DNA from: Alphaproteobacteria bacterium
Lineage (GTDB): Bacteria > Pseudomonadota > Alphaproteobacteria > Rhodospirillales > Rhodospirillaceae
DNA length: 64,000 bases
Assembly (NCBI GenBank): GCA_030835385.1
Contig: JAURPI010000025.1
Coordinates: 124,001-188,000, forward strand
Direction: 5' to 3'
Positions 31,051-39,893 of the stretch are shown in pieces; the first letter of the stretch is position 1; each line of letters begins with the position of its first letter. The notes below the pieces were generated by a model, which ran no database searches, had not been told where the DNA came from, and saw nothing but the letters and a program-made list of their open reading frames with translations. Both the position numbers and the translations under genes were made by a program.

Positions 31051-31891
31051 CTTCGCCTAAGAGGACCTCAAGGTCAGGGATGTCTGTGTCCCACTCGATC
31101 AAAGTGGGTCGTGGTCCGAGTTTTTCTAACGCCAGCTTATATAGCGACCAAACTGGATCTGCGACGGTGTCTCCATGGGTATCAATTAAAAGACGATCTT
31201 CTCCATCCCCTTCTAAGGAGTGGCCGGCGAGGTGAATTTCACCCACGGCGTCTCCTGGGATTCCGTCGAGATAGGCAGTCGTATCAAACCCGTTGTTTTC
31301 CGCGCTGACATAAATGTTGTTGACGTCGAGCAGCAGTCCACAGCCGGTTCTTTGGGATAGCGCGGTTAAAAAGTCCCACTCGGTCAAAACTGAGTCCACG
31401 AACGTCAGATAGGAGGATGGATTTTCAACCAGTATTTGCTGTCCTAAGCGCTCCTGAGTCTGATCCACGTTTTGGGCAACAGTGACTAGAGCCTCTTCGG
31501 TGTAGGGAAGTGGCAGTAAGTCGTTCACGTATATGTCGTCGACAACGCTAAAAGATAGGTGTTCGGATACCAGCCCAGGCTCGAAGCGATCGACCAGGGT
31601 GCGCAACGCAGAGAGATGGTCCGCGTCAACGCCCTGCGCAGACCCTAACGATAAACCAACACCGTGGCAGCTGATCGCATAATGCTCACGCACTTGCTCT
31701 AGTTGCGCTATGCGTGGTCCACCAGCGGCAAAAAAATTCTCGCTATGGATTTCTATCCATGCCGCTGACGGCGTTCCAGACGCGAAATCAGACATGTGCG
31801 GATGACGAAGCCCGACTCCTGCTCGCGCAGGAATCGGGCCTGGCCGCACAGAGCGTGTCGAAGGCTGGTCCTGGGGAGGGGGAGAGGTCAC
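30986..31891 (-). CDS. bufB: DUF692/MNIO family protein, BufB-like
   Basis: PARAGVGLRHPHMSDF, WIEIHSENFF, SEHLSFS, LLDVNNIYVSAENNGFD, EIHLAGHS, DTHGDTVADPVWSLY motifs. Confidence 0.93.
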   Translation of the reverse strand: MTSPPPQDQPSTRSVRPGPIPARAGVGLRHPHMSDFASGTPSAAWIEIHSENFFAAGGPRIAQLEQVREHYAISCHGVGLSLGSAQGVDADHLSALRTLVDRFEPGLVSEHLSFSVVDDIYVNDLLPLPYTEEALVTVAQNVDQTQERLGQQILVENPSSYLTFVDSVLTEWDFLTALSQRTGCGLLLDVNNIYVSAENNGFDTTAYLDGIPGDAVGEIHLAGHSLEGDGEDRLLIDTHGDTVADPVWSLYKLALEKLGPRPTLIEWDTDIPDLEVLLGEGETAQRHIDSVSSSEGSSRVA

Positions 31892-31922
31892 CTTCGACGC
31901 TCGGTCAAAACGAAGGGTCGGC

Positions 31923-32228
31923 TTAGCCGGCCTTCATCTTGGCTTCTTCGTTTACGCCTTCGCCGGGCTCAAGATTGCCGCCCATTTCAACGCAGGTGCC
32001 TTCCGCAACAAGTTTCCATTCGCCTTTGTCGAATGCCACCGTGGATTGCCCCGCGCAGGAATGTGTTCCCGCCGCATTGGCGCATCCGTTCTCACCAGCT
32101 TTGGCGACGCCGTAGCATTTTTCTTTTCCGGCGGCTGACGCTGTCGAAGGAACGGTCATGGCGGCCATTGAAACCGCACCGGCAACGGCGGCGGCAAGTG
32201 AAAGCGTAGAGGGCTTGTTGTGTGACAT
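31923..32228 (-). CDS. bufA: DUF2282 bufferin-like precursor peptide
   Basis: Signal peptide followed by four-Cys core EKCYGVAKAGENGCANAAGTHSCAGQSTVAFDKGEWKLVAEGTCVEMGG; directly upstream of MNIO gene. ATG at 32228. Confidence 0.9.
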   Translation of the reverse strand: MSHNKPSTLSLAAAVAGAVSMAAMTVPSTASAAGKEKCYGVAKAGENGCANAAGTHSCAGQSTVAFDKGEWKLVAEGTCVEMGGNLEPGEGVNEEAKMKAG

Positions 32229-32414
32229 AGTGTACTCCATCTATGGTGCCGCAAAGGCGCGGCCTGAAAAGGGGTCTCCTGATCGACGGGTGCTTAGTAA
32301 CCCTCTCGACGTTACCATAATAGAAACGCCGTCGAGATTCGCCAATCACACGCGCGTGAAACGGTCTCACAGACGTGCGAGGAGGTTGGGTAGTGACGGC
32401 TAACGTGTTGGGGA

Positions 32415-32966
32415 TCAATCGGTTTCGAGATTCAATCCAAAGTTCTTACCCATACTATCCAGGTAAAAGGCCATATAACCTTTGATGCCCAACACGGCTG
32501 GGATCGGCGACTCGTAAGCCCACACGGCATTTTCTGCCGACGTGCCATCGATGCTGAGCGACCAGTAAGATGCGTCGCCTTTGTAGGGGCAATGTGTGGC
32601 GTTGTCTGTCCGCGTTAGTAAATCGGTTTTGACGTCGTCCGTCGGAAAGTAAAACACGGGCTCGTGTTTGCGCTCATGTAGTTCAACTGCAGCCGCGCTC
32701 TCAGCGATGATGGTGTCATTCCAAAGCACACGAGCGGTCCCTTCATGAGTATGCAACTTTATTGTATGGGCCGGATCCAATGTGTAATCAGCGAAACGGG
32801 CACGCTGCTCTGCCGAATTTTCTTTCCAGCGATGCATAATGTCTGAGTCTATAGGCTGGTCATTCACAGTGAAGTCTCCTTGATCGAAGGTGAATTCAAC
32901 TTTAACACCATTTGAAGCAGTTTGCGCCGCTTTGCGCCAATATCTGAAAGAATGGAACAAAGGCAA
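32415..32966 (-). CDS. DUF427 domain-containing protein
   Basis: VRVLWNDTIIAESAAAVELHERKHEPVFYFPTDDV...HCPYKGDASYWSL; exact start uncertain. Confidence 0.85.
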   Translation of the reverse strand: MPLFHSFRYWRKAAQTASNGVKVEFTFDQGDFTVNDQPIDSDIMHRWKENSAEQRARFADYTLDPAHTIKLHTHEGTARVLWNDTIIAESAAAVELHERKHEPVFYFPTDDVKTDLLTRTDNATHCPYKGDASYWSLSIDGTSAENAVWAYESPIPAVLGIKGYMAFYLDSMGKNFGLNLETD

Positions 32967-32971
32967 AGAGT

Positions 32972-33547
32972 ATGCCGAAGCGATTGAGATTTATTGTTTA
33001 CAGTGTGTTGCTCGGCCTCTCGGTCTATATGTACACCCTATCAGGACAACGTCCGGTAGAGACCCAGCCACAATCTTCTAGTACGGAGTCTCAACAGACC
33101 ATTCGTGTTGATCCCTTACGCCATACGGCGAGCCTCGGAATCGATCGGGCTGACCTGACTCGGTTTTTTGAGAGATCACCGTTCGAGTTGAGATTCGACT
33201 TTGTTCCTCTTGCTGACGGTCGTTCACGAGTTATTGGCCGTTCGGAAGACGGCCGAACAACTCTCGAACTTATCGGTCCTCCTGAGGGCGTTACGTCTGC
33301 CCATTTGATGACCGCGTTGCCTGAGGATAGCCCACTGGTACGCTTGCGGAATCTCAACGCAGTTTCGCTCCTGGTCGAAATTGCATTAGCGGATTGGGCG
33401 GGCGCTCCCGACTGGGTTGGCACAAATATTGACCGCGCTTTCGGTGGTAATAGTGTGAGCACCCAGACAGTTGGCAAAACAGTGACTATGTCGCGAACGC
33501 CGCAGACCGAAACGCTAGTTGTTACGATTGCAGGTCCGCCACTGTAG
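32972..33547 (+). CDS. hypothetical protein
   Basis: 191-aa ORF with N-terminal hydrophobic segment; no family recognised. Confidence 0.55.
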   Translation: MPKRLRFIVYSVLLGLSVYMYTLSGQRPVETQPQSSSTESQQTIRVDPLRHTASLGIDRADLTRFFERSPFELRFDFVPLADGRSRVIGRSEDGRTTLELIGPPEGVTSAHLMTALPEDSPLVRLRNLNAVSLLVEIALADWAGAPDWVGTNIDRAFGGNSVSTQTVGKTVTMSRTPQTETLVVTIAGPPL

Positions 33548-33551
33548 CTGT

Positions 33552-34403
33552 CTAAGGACTATCCAGAAATTCGACGATAGCTGCAGCCTTGGCCGTCACC
33601 TCTTCGGCAGTTCGCTCCCCAGGTAGAATGGCCTTAACCGAATCTGGGACGAGAGCGGCAGCCTCATCGACGCCGTCTTTAAGTGGATCGGTTTCAGACG
33701 CCGCGCATAAGGTGCGGTGTTGGATAAGCGGCAAACGGTCTCTGTCTGGGTGACGGAAAGCTGCGCGATATCCCTTGTGGTAGGTGGTCAAACCTTTGAG
33801 CACCTCGAGAACGATTTTTTGGATGGCTTCAGGGGGAGGCATGGATGCCGTCGGCTGGCGGAATTCTGGTGACCGCCTGAAATACGGAAAATGCAGAACT
33901 TGATCACGTACAAAATTCCAGGCCCAGATCAAATGTTGACCAAATTCATCCGGCTGAACTTCCGGAGCATAGTTTTCTATGAAATCTTTCTTGTCTTCTG
34001 GAGAGAACATGCCGATGCCGTCGAAGACGAGACGGCGTACGCGATCTGGATAGTGAATGGCCAACTCGCATGCAATGTGTGCGCCGGTGTGGCTGCCGTA
34101 CAGGTCGCATGACTCTATATCCAAAGCATCCATAACTCTGATCACGCTCTCGGCGTAGTCATCGGCGTTCGGTATGTCCTGACTTGGAGGTGGTGAGTCG
34201 CCAAAGCCCAGTGTGTCTGGTGCAATGACGTGTCGTGTTTTGCCTAGTTCTTCCATCAAAGGCACTAAATTGACCGACGACGAAGGTGATGCGTGGATCA
34301 TGTACAATGTGTTGGTTGAGGCATTCGATGAGGTGCCACATTTGCGGTAATGTACTTGCCCTTCGGCAATACGAACGAATGCGCGATCGACGGGTGCGGT
34401 CAT
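33552..34403 (-). CDS. alpha/beta hydrolase
   Basis: MIHASPSSSVNLVPLMEEL, APDTLGFGDSPPP, CDLYGSHTGAHIACELAIHYPDRV nucleophile elbow (GSHTG). Confidence 0.9.
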   Translation of the reverse strand: MTAPVDRAFVRIAEGQVHYRKCGTSSNASTNTLYMIHASPSSSVNLVPLMEELGKTRHVIAPDTLGFGDSPPPSQDIPNADDYAESVIRVMDALDIESCDLYGSHTGAHIACELAIHYPDRVRRLVFDGIGMFSPEDKKDFIENYAPEVQPDEFGQHLIWAWNFVRDQVLHFPYFRRSPEFRQPTASMPPPEAIQKIVLEVLKGLTTYHKGYRAAFRHPDRDRLPLIQHRTLCAASETDPLKDGVDEAAALVPDSVKAILPGERTAEEVTAKAAAIVEFLDSP

Positions 34404-34443
34404 GGCTAGCCCTTTGTTGGTTTATCCTTGTACCCGAAAGAAC

Positions 34444-35142
34444 CTATGGCAATCCGAACGGGATGTTTTCAACAATGCTCATCGGGTCCTTGCGCGAGGC
34501 TTGCATAAGAATGGTAAACGCGCGGATGTGAACCGGTTGGCTGATGGCTGGTTTAGAAAGCGAAGCAACTGCCGCGGCGATATCTGCGCGTTCGTGTTCG
34601 TCCTCAATGCGGTCCGTTGGCGGAATAAAACATCGGAACTCTTTCATCACATAGGGGTATCCCCAGTGTTTCAGCATGCGATTCTGATACACCGTTAGCT
34701 TATCTTTGCAGTATCGGCTGTCAATATCGATCATCAACGGCTGGCGAAACCCCTCGAAGTTGCGGACGCATTCAGCAGTAAGCGCAACCAACTCTCGAGA
34801 TGGAGTGGTCGGTGTAAGTGCAATGAACTTTCCGATGACGTTGGCTTCAAGCTGGGGGATTTCAACTGCTTTCATATATTTATCAAACAACTGAGCTGTT
34901 TCCATGAACGCCGTGTTGGAATCTCTCGGGGTCATTTGGAATGAGGGCTTCAGCACGCCGTGCAGTCCATCTGAACGACGCCAATGGGCAAGCTCCGCGA
35001 GCCGCTCTGGTTTGACACCGCTGACAACTGGTTATTCAGAAAATTGGGACGAGAAAATATCCCACCCCAGCCACATGCGGCCGAAATCTGCCAGAGGGCT
35101 ATCTTTTTCCGGAACATAACTAAGGGCGTAACGGGCAGGCAT
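34444..35142 (-). pseudogene. DUF1045 family protein (phosphonate-associated 2H-type) with in-frame TAA
   Basis: Hand translation from ATG 35142: MPARYALSYVPEKDSPLADFGRMWLGWDIFSSQFSE*PVVSGVKPERLAELAHWRRSDGLHGVLKPSFQMTPRDSNTAF...; stop at 35032-35034; frame otherwise open to 34444. Confidence 0.75.
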
Positions 35143-35285
35143 ATGGGCTTTCCAAGACCAACGATAAACCTTGAGAGTACCGTTAACTTCTAGAAGTGGA
35201 ACCCCTTATGCGCGTTCACCGATATTTCCCCGTAAAAGTCGTGTTGAGCGACGTGGCCGCTCTTACCGGTTTAGAATGAAGAGAA

Positions 35286-35314
35286 AAGGGCCCAGACGGG
35301 GGATTTGGGCCCTT
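35286..35314. terminator. stem-loop (possible terminator)
   Basis: Perfect 9-bp inverted repeat AAGGGCCCA / TGGGCCCTT with 11-nt loop; no strong U tract. Confidence 0.35.
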
Positions 35315-35581
35315 AGCTGCATCCGGCTGCGACGAGGTATTTTTCAGCCGTGTCGAGATCATGTCGGTCAATGCGTTGACGAATTTGACCGTTTAGCGAG
35401 TCTCAATGTTTCATCTTCAACCTCTGCCTTCAATCCACGACCGCGTGAAAGGTGAGGAGCTCCGCCAGGTAAGCAATGGCGTGATGATGTGAAAGACTTG
35501 TTGCAAAGCTTGATTTGACCACATTGTGATCGCGTGTAGACAGGTACCAGTTCAGTTTTCACGGTTCCCGTCGGACCTACT

Positions 35582-37315
35582 ATGTTCTCACCAACTCCTA
35601 CCAGCAACGCCAGCCTGCCAAAACGATTGGCAGACTTTCCGACTCTTCCAGACGCTCTTGATTATGCGGCGCAGGGAGAAACCGGGTTTAATTTTTATTC
35701 TTCTCGGGGACATTTAAATGAGGTTCTGCCGTTCGCTGACCTGAGCGCAAAGGCCCGGGACGTGGCCACGAACCTTTGTGGCGCAGGCATTGTGTCTGGT
35801 GACCGTGTTGCGCTTCTTGCAGAAACGGTGCCTGCGTTTCTCATCGCTTTTTTTGCCTGCCAATATGCTGGTGTTATTCCGGTGCCAATGCCCACGCCCG
35901 TCGCGTTTGGTCGTCGCGATGCGTACGTCGGTCAAATTCGCAATCAAATCACATCGTCTGGCGCGGTCATGGTGATCACGCCGTTGGAATTTATGCCATT
36001 TGTTGAAGAGGCCACCGACGGACTTGATTTGCTGTTGATCGGGACATTGGATGATCTCAGGGCGCAGCCACAGGCTGATGGTCTTAGTGCAGGCGGTCCC
36101 GATGATCTCTGTTATCTGCAATACAGTTCTGGAAGTACGCGCTTTCCAAAGGGTGTGGCGGTAACTCACGACAACCTGATGGCCAATTGTGCTGCCATGA
36201 ACGTGGCGGTCAACGTATCAACTGAGGATCGCGGTGTATCCTGGTTACCGTTTTACCATGACATGGGTTTGGTGGGTTTCATGCTCGGTTGCCTCACCTC
36301 CCAAACAACTGTCGACTTTATTCCGACGGAAGAATTCGCTCGTCGTCCACTCGCCTGGCTCCGGATCATCAGTGAAAATCTGGGCACGATGTCCTACGGC
36401 CCCAGTTTTGGGTACGAGTTATGTAGTCGGAGATTCTCATCATCAAATGCTGCTGCCCCTAACTTAGATTTATCCAGCTGGCGCGTTGCGGGGATAGGCG
36501 GTGAGATGATTAAGCCGCAGGTCATGCACGCGTTTGCAGACTTGTTTAAGCCGTACGGGTTTGCAGATACGGCCTTTAACGCTTCTTATGGCTTGGCTGA
36601 ATGCGTGCTTGGCGTCAGTTTTAGCACGCCAGGGCACGGCATGTTGCTCGACCATATTTCAAAGCAGGAGTTGGGGGACAATCATCGCGCGGTTCCGATT
36701 GATGATGATGGTTCTGGAGCCGGTCGTACCTTTGTGGCCTGTGGTGGCGTGATTGACGGTCATACGGTCGAGATTCGTGATGACGACGGGGCGGTCATGG
36801 CAGAACGGGATATTGGCCGTGTCTTTTTCTCTGGTCCAAGTGTCATGCAAGGATATTTCGGTGATCAAGAGGCAACGGATGCCTGCCTTCAAGATGGGTG
36901 GCTGGATACGGGCGATCTCGGATATTTCTGGGGAGACCAGTTAGTTATTGTTGGGCGATCAAAAGATATGATGATCGTCAATGGACGCAATTATTGGCCG
37001 CAGGATATCGAATGGACCGTTGAACGCATGGACGGCATGAGGTCTGGCGATACCGCTGCATTCACTCTTGAGCAAGACGACGGTAGTGAACAACCAACCA
37101 TACTGGTGCAATGTAGACCCTCTGCCGCGGACATTCGCGAGGCATTGGTCGATGACGTGCGCTCAAGTGTCCAAAATCAAGTTGGATTGGCGTGTGACGT
37201 TATATTGGTGCCGCCGCGGACCTTGCCGAAAACATCATCCGGCAAGTTAGCGCGCGGCAAGGCCAAGGCGAACTTTCTCAGTGGCGAAATCCAACCCTTA
37301 GCCGCGGGCGCGTAG
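35582..37315 (+). CDS. fatty-acyl-AMP ligase, probable sphingolipid acyl-ACP synthetase
   Basis: LCYLQYSSGSTRFPKGVAVTHDNLMANCAAM FAAL signature; LPFYHDMGLVGFML; DTGDLGYFWGDQLVIVGRSKDMMIVNGRNYWPQDIEWT; followed by epimerase, ACP and SPT. Confidence 0.93.
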   Translation: MFSPTPTSNASLPKRLADFPTLPDALDYAAQGETGFNFYSSRGHLNEVLPFADLSAKARDVATNLCGAGIVSGDRVALLAETVPAFLIAFFACQYAGVIPVPMPTPVAFGRRDAYVGQIRNQITSSGAVMVITPLEFMPFVEEATDGLDLLLIGTLDDLRAQPQADGLSAGGPDDLCYLQYSSGSTRFPKGVAVTHDNLMANCAAMNVAVNVSTEDRGVSWLPFYHDMGLVGFMLGCLTSQTTVDFIPTEEFARRPLAWLRIISENLGTMSYGPSFGYELCSRRFSSSNAAAPNLDLSSWRVAGIGGEMIKPQVMHAFADLFKPYGFADTAFNASYGLAECVLGVSFSTPGHGMLLDHISKQELGDNHRAVPIDDDGSGAGRTFVACGGVIDGHTVEIRDDDGAVMAERDIGRVFFSGPSVMQGYFGDQEATDACLQDGWLDTGDLGYFWGDQLVIVGRSKDMMIVNGRNYWPQDIEWTVERMDGMRSGDTAAFTLEQDDGSEQPTILVQCRPSAADIREALVDDVRSSVQNQVGLACDVILVPPRTLPKTSSGKLARGKAKANFLSGEIQPLAAGA

Positions 37316-37325
37316 CGCGCCGGCC

Positions 37326-38270
37326 GTGACCGACCCACTGACCATCGCGATCACCGGGGCCACGGGATTTCTCGGCGGTCACCTCGTGGCGCAAGCACGG
37401 GCCGCTGGTCACCGTGTTCGTGCCTTATCACGCAAGCCGGTGAACACTAACACTAACCAAGATATCGTATGGATCACCGGCGCATTGGAAGATCAAGCCG
37501 CGCTTGAGACCTTGGTTACCGGTGCGGATATTGTGGTGCATGCGGCAGGAGCCATCAAAGCGCTGTCGCGATCTGAATTTTTTCATATCAATAAGGGTGG
37601 AACAGAGGCCGTCGTTCGTGCTGCGTATGCCCAAGGGGTGAAAAGCTTTGTATTGATCTCGTCTCTGGCCGCGCGTGAGCCAACGCTGTCACCCTATGCG
37701 GCAAGTAAACGAGCTGCGGAGTTGGTGGTCGATGACTATGCCGGTCAATTGAACACAATCATTCTTCGCCCGCCGGCCATATATGGGCCAGGCGATGAGG
37801 AGACTGTTAGTCTGTTCCAAATGGCTGTGAATGGATTCATGCTCGCTCCTGGGCACGCTTCTGCGCGCATGTCTCTGGTTCACGTTGGTGATGTCGCTTC
37901 AGCTATTTTGGCGTGTTGTGAACAGCCCCAATTCGAGGTGCTTTTTGAAATCGATGATGGCAAAGATGGCGGGTACCAATGGCGCGATCTGGCAGATGCT
38001 GCCGGTCTGAATGTCGGTCGCCCACTAAAAATTGCTCACCTAGCGGGCGCTGCAGTCTGGTTTATGGGGCTTTTGGGTACGTTAAAGGGCTTGCTGACCC
38101 GGTCTCCCGCTATGTTGACCTTGGCGAAAGTGCCAGAGCTTCGCCATCGTGACTGGGTGGCGAACGCCAAGCGTCCCGCTGGCTGGACCCCAAAGTGGTC
38201 TCTAAAAGACGGCTTCAAAGACGCAATCAATTGGTATTCCTCACAAAATGTTTTGAAACGTTACTTTTAA
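37326..38270 (+). CDS. NAD-dependent epimerase/dehydratase, ceramide-reductase-like (CerR-type)
   Basis: IAITGATGFLGGHLVAQARAAGHRVRALSR; SPYAASKRAAELVV; position between FAAL and ACP/SPT. GTG start. Confidence 0.88.
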   Translation: MTDPLTIAITGATGFLGGHLVAQARAAGHRVRALSRKPVNTNTNQDIVWITGALEDQAALETLVTGADIVVHAAGAIKALSRSEFFHINKGGTEAVVRAAYAQGVKSFVLISSLAAREPTLSPYAASKRAAELVVDDYAGQLNTIILRPPAIYGPGDEETVSLFQMAVNGFMLAPGHASARMSLVHVGDVASAILACCEQPQFEVLFEIDDGKDGGYQWRDLADAAGLNVGRPLKIAHLAGAAVWFMGLLGTLKGLLTRSPAMLTLAKVPELRHRDWVANAKRPAGWTPKWSLKDGFKDAINWYSSQNVLKRYF

Positions 38271-38374
38271 AGTTACTTGTCACTCTTCTGTCATACCTCC
38301 TAGGACTAAAGCGGAAGAGGAGTGGGATGTGAGACTCAGGGCGTCGCTTGTCCCCATATTGAAGGATTAATCAA

Positions 38375-38647
38375 ATGTCGGCTGAACCTAGCGATGGCGC
38401 GTCGCAAGACGTGCGAGCTGCGGTTCTGGAGGTTTTGCAAACTTTCAATAAGACCGGCGTGAACCTTGAGGATGGGACTCGGTTTACAGAAGACCTGAAT
38501 TTCGACTCACTTTTGGTCATGGAGTTCATCGCAGCTCTTGAAGACCGTCTCGATATATCGGTGCCGCTAAACGTGCTTCCGGATATCGAAACTGTGGGGC
38601 AATTGGTCGTCGCGACCGAACAAATTGTTAGGGAAGAACATGGCTGA
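38375..38647 (+). CDS. acyl carrier protein (dedicated, SPT-associated)
   Basis: 90 aa; FTEDLNFDSLLVMEFIAALEDRLDISVPLNVLPDIETVGQLV with DSL phosphopantetheine site; overlaps SPT start. Confidence 0.93.
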   Translation: MSAEPSDGASQDVRAAVLEVLQTFNKTGVNLEDGTRFTEDLNFDSLLVMEFIAALEDRLDISVPLNVLPDIETVGQLVVATEQIVREEHG

Positions 38648-39872
38648 CTTATTTGATCGTTTTGAGTCACTGCTGGCACGCCGAGACTCTTTAGTTGGCG
38701 ATGGGGGTCACGATCCGTTTCAAGTTGAGATGGATGAAGTGCTGTCACAGACCGAAGCCATGATTGGCAATCGTCGCACCATCTTGGCCGGTACCAACAA
38801 TTATCTTGGACTGACGTTTGCGCCAGAGTCATTGCAAGCCGCACATGATGCCCTTGAAGCGGCAGGTACGGGTACCACTGGCAGTCGTGTTGCTAACGGC
38901 ACCTATAGTGGTCACAAGGCATTGGAGCAGGCGTTGTGTTCTTTCCTTGGTAAAGACCACGCCATCGTTTTCTCTACTGGGTATTTAGCCAACCTCAGTG
39001 TCTTGTCGACATTGGTCGGTCCTGACGATTACATCCTTATGGATGCAGACTGTCACGCGAGCATTTATGATGGCGTGCGAATGGGTGACGCTCAGATTAT
39101 TCGATTTAAGCACAACGATGCGGCGGATTTAGATAAGCGGTTGGCGCGCCTCGCGAAGAAGCCGGGCAACAAGCTGATCGTTATTGAAGGTATTTATTCC
39201 ATGCTTGGGGATAAGGCGCCTTTGGATGACATTGTTGCTGTTAAGAAAAAATACGACGACGTATATCTTCTTAGTGATGAAGCGCATTCGCTCGGGGTCC
39301 TCGGTCGTTATGGTCGCGGATTGCCAGAAGAAGCTGACCTCGAAGACGATGTTGATTTTATTGTCGGCACTTTCTCTAAGAGTGTCGGTACCGTTGGCGG
39401 CTTCTGTGTTTCCAGTCACCCACAGTTTGATTTGCTGCGCTTAGCTTGTCGTCCATACATCTTCACAGCCTCCTTGCCGCCATCTGTAGTGGCGTCCGCC
39501 AAAGCGTCTCTGGAGTTAGTTGAAAAAGGTGGCGCGCTGCGCAAACGGTTGATGCGTAATGCGGAGCGCCTTCATTCAGGACTCTCTGCTCTCGGCTTTA
39601 CGCTTGGAGGAGAAATAAGCCCTGTGGTTGCTGTTGTGGCGCCAGAGGTGGAAATCGGTGTGGCGTTTTGGCGCGGACTGATTGACGGTGGTGTTTACGT
39701 CAACCTTGCACTTCCTCCTGCGACGCCACAGAACTTTACGTTGTTGCGGTGCAGTCTCTGTGCCGCTCACACGACGGAGCAGGTCGACCGTATCATCGAA
39801 GTCTTTGCCGATGTGGCCGACTCTCTTGTCATGCTACCGAAGCAACCAAAGAAGAAAGTGGCGCTCGGCTAA
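38640..39872 (+). CDS. spt: serine palmitoyltransferase / alpha-oxoamine synthase
   Basis: NNYLGLTFAPESLQAAHDALEAAGTGTTGSRVANGTYSGHKALEQAL; SDEAHSLGVLGRYGRG; VGTFSKSVGTVGGFC PLP-Lys motif. Confidence 0.93.
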   Translation: MADLFDRFESLLARRDSLVGDGGHDPFQVEMDEVLSQTEAMIGNRRTILAGTNNYLGLTFAPESLQAAHDALEAAGTGTTGSRVANGTYSGHKALEQALCSFLGKDHAIVFSTGYLANLSVLSTLVGPDDYILMDADCHASIYDGVRMGDAQIIRFKHNDAADLDKRLARLAKKPGNKLIVIEGIYSMLGDKAPLDDIVAVKKKYDDVYLLSDEAHSLGVLGRYGRGLPEEADLEDDVDFIVGTFSKSVGTVGGFCVSSHPQFDLLRLACRPYIFTASLPPSVVASAKASLELVEKGGALRKRLMRNAERLHSGLSALGFTLGGEISPVVAVVAPEVEIGVAFWRGLIDGGVYVNLALPPATPQNFTLLRCSLCAAHTTEQVDRIIEVFADVADSLVMLPKQPKKKVALG

Positions 39873-39893
39873 TAGTGTCCGCTGACTGAAGGA

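Noticed and set aside
34444-34956. 170-aa ORF taken at face value as an intact hypothetical protein
   Set aside because: It is the C-terminal part of a DUF1045 frame whose first ~36 codons lie upstream of an in-frame TAA.
35286-35314. GGGCCC hairpin as a definite terminator
   Set aside because: Strong stem but no U tract on either strand and no gene clearly ending there; kept only as a low-confidence feature.
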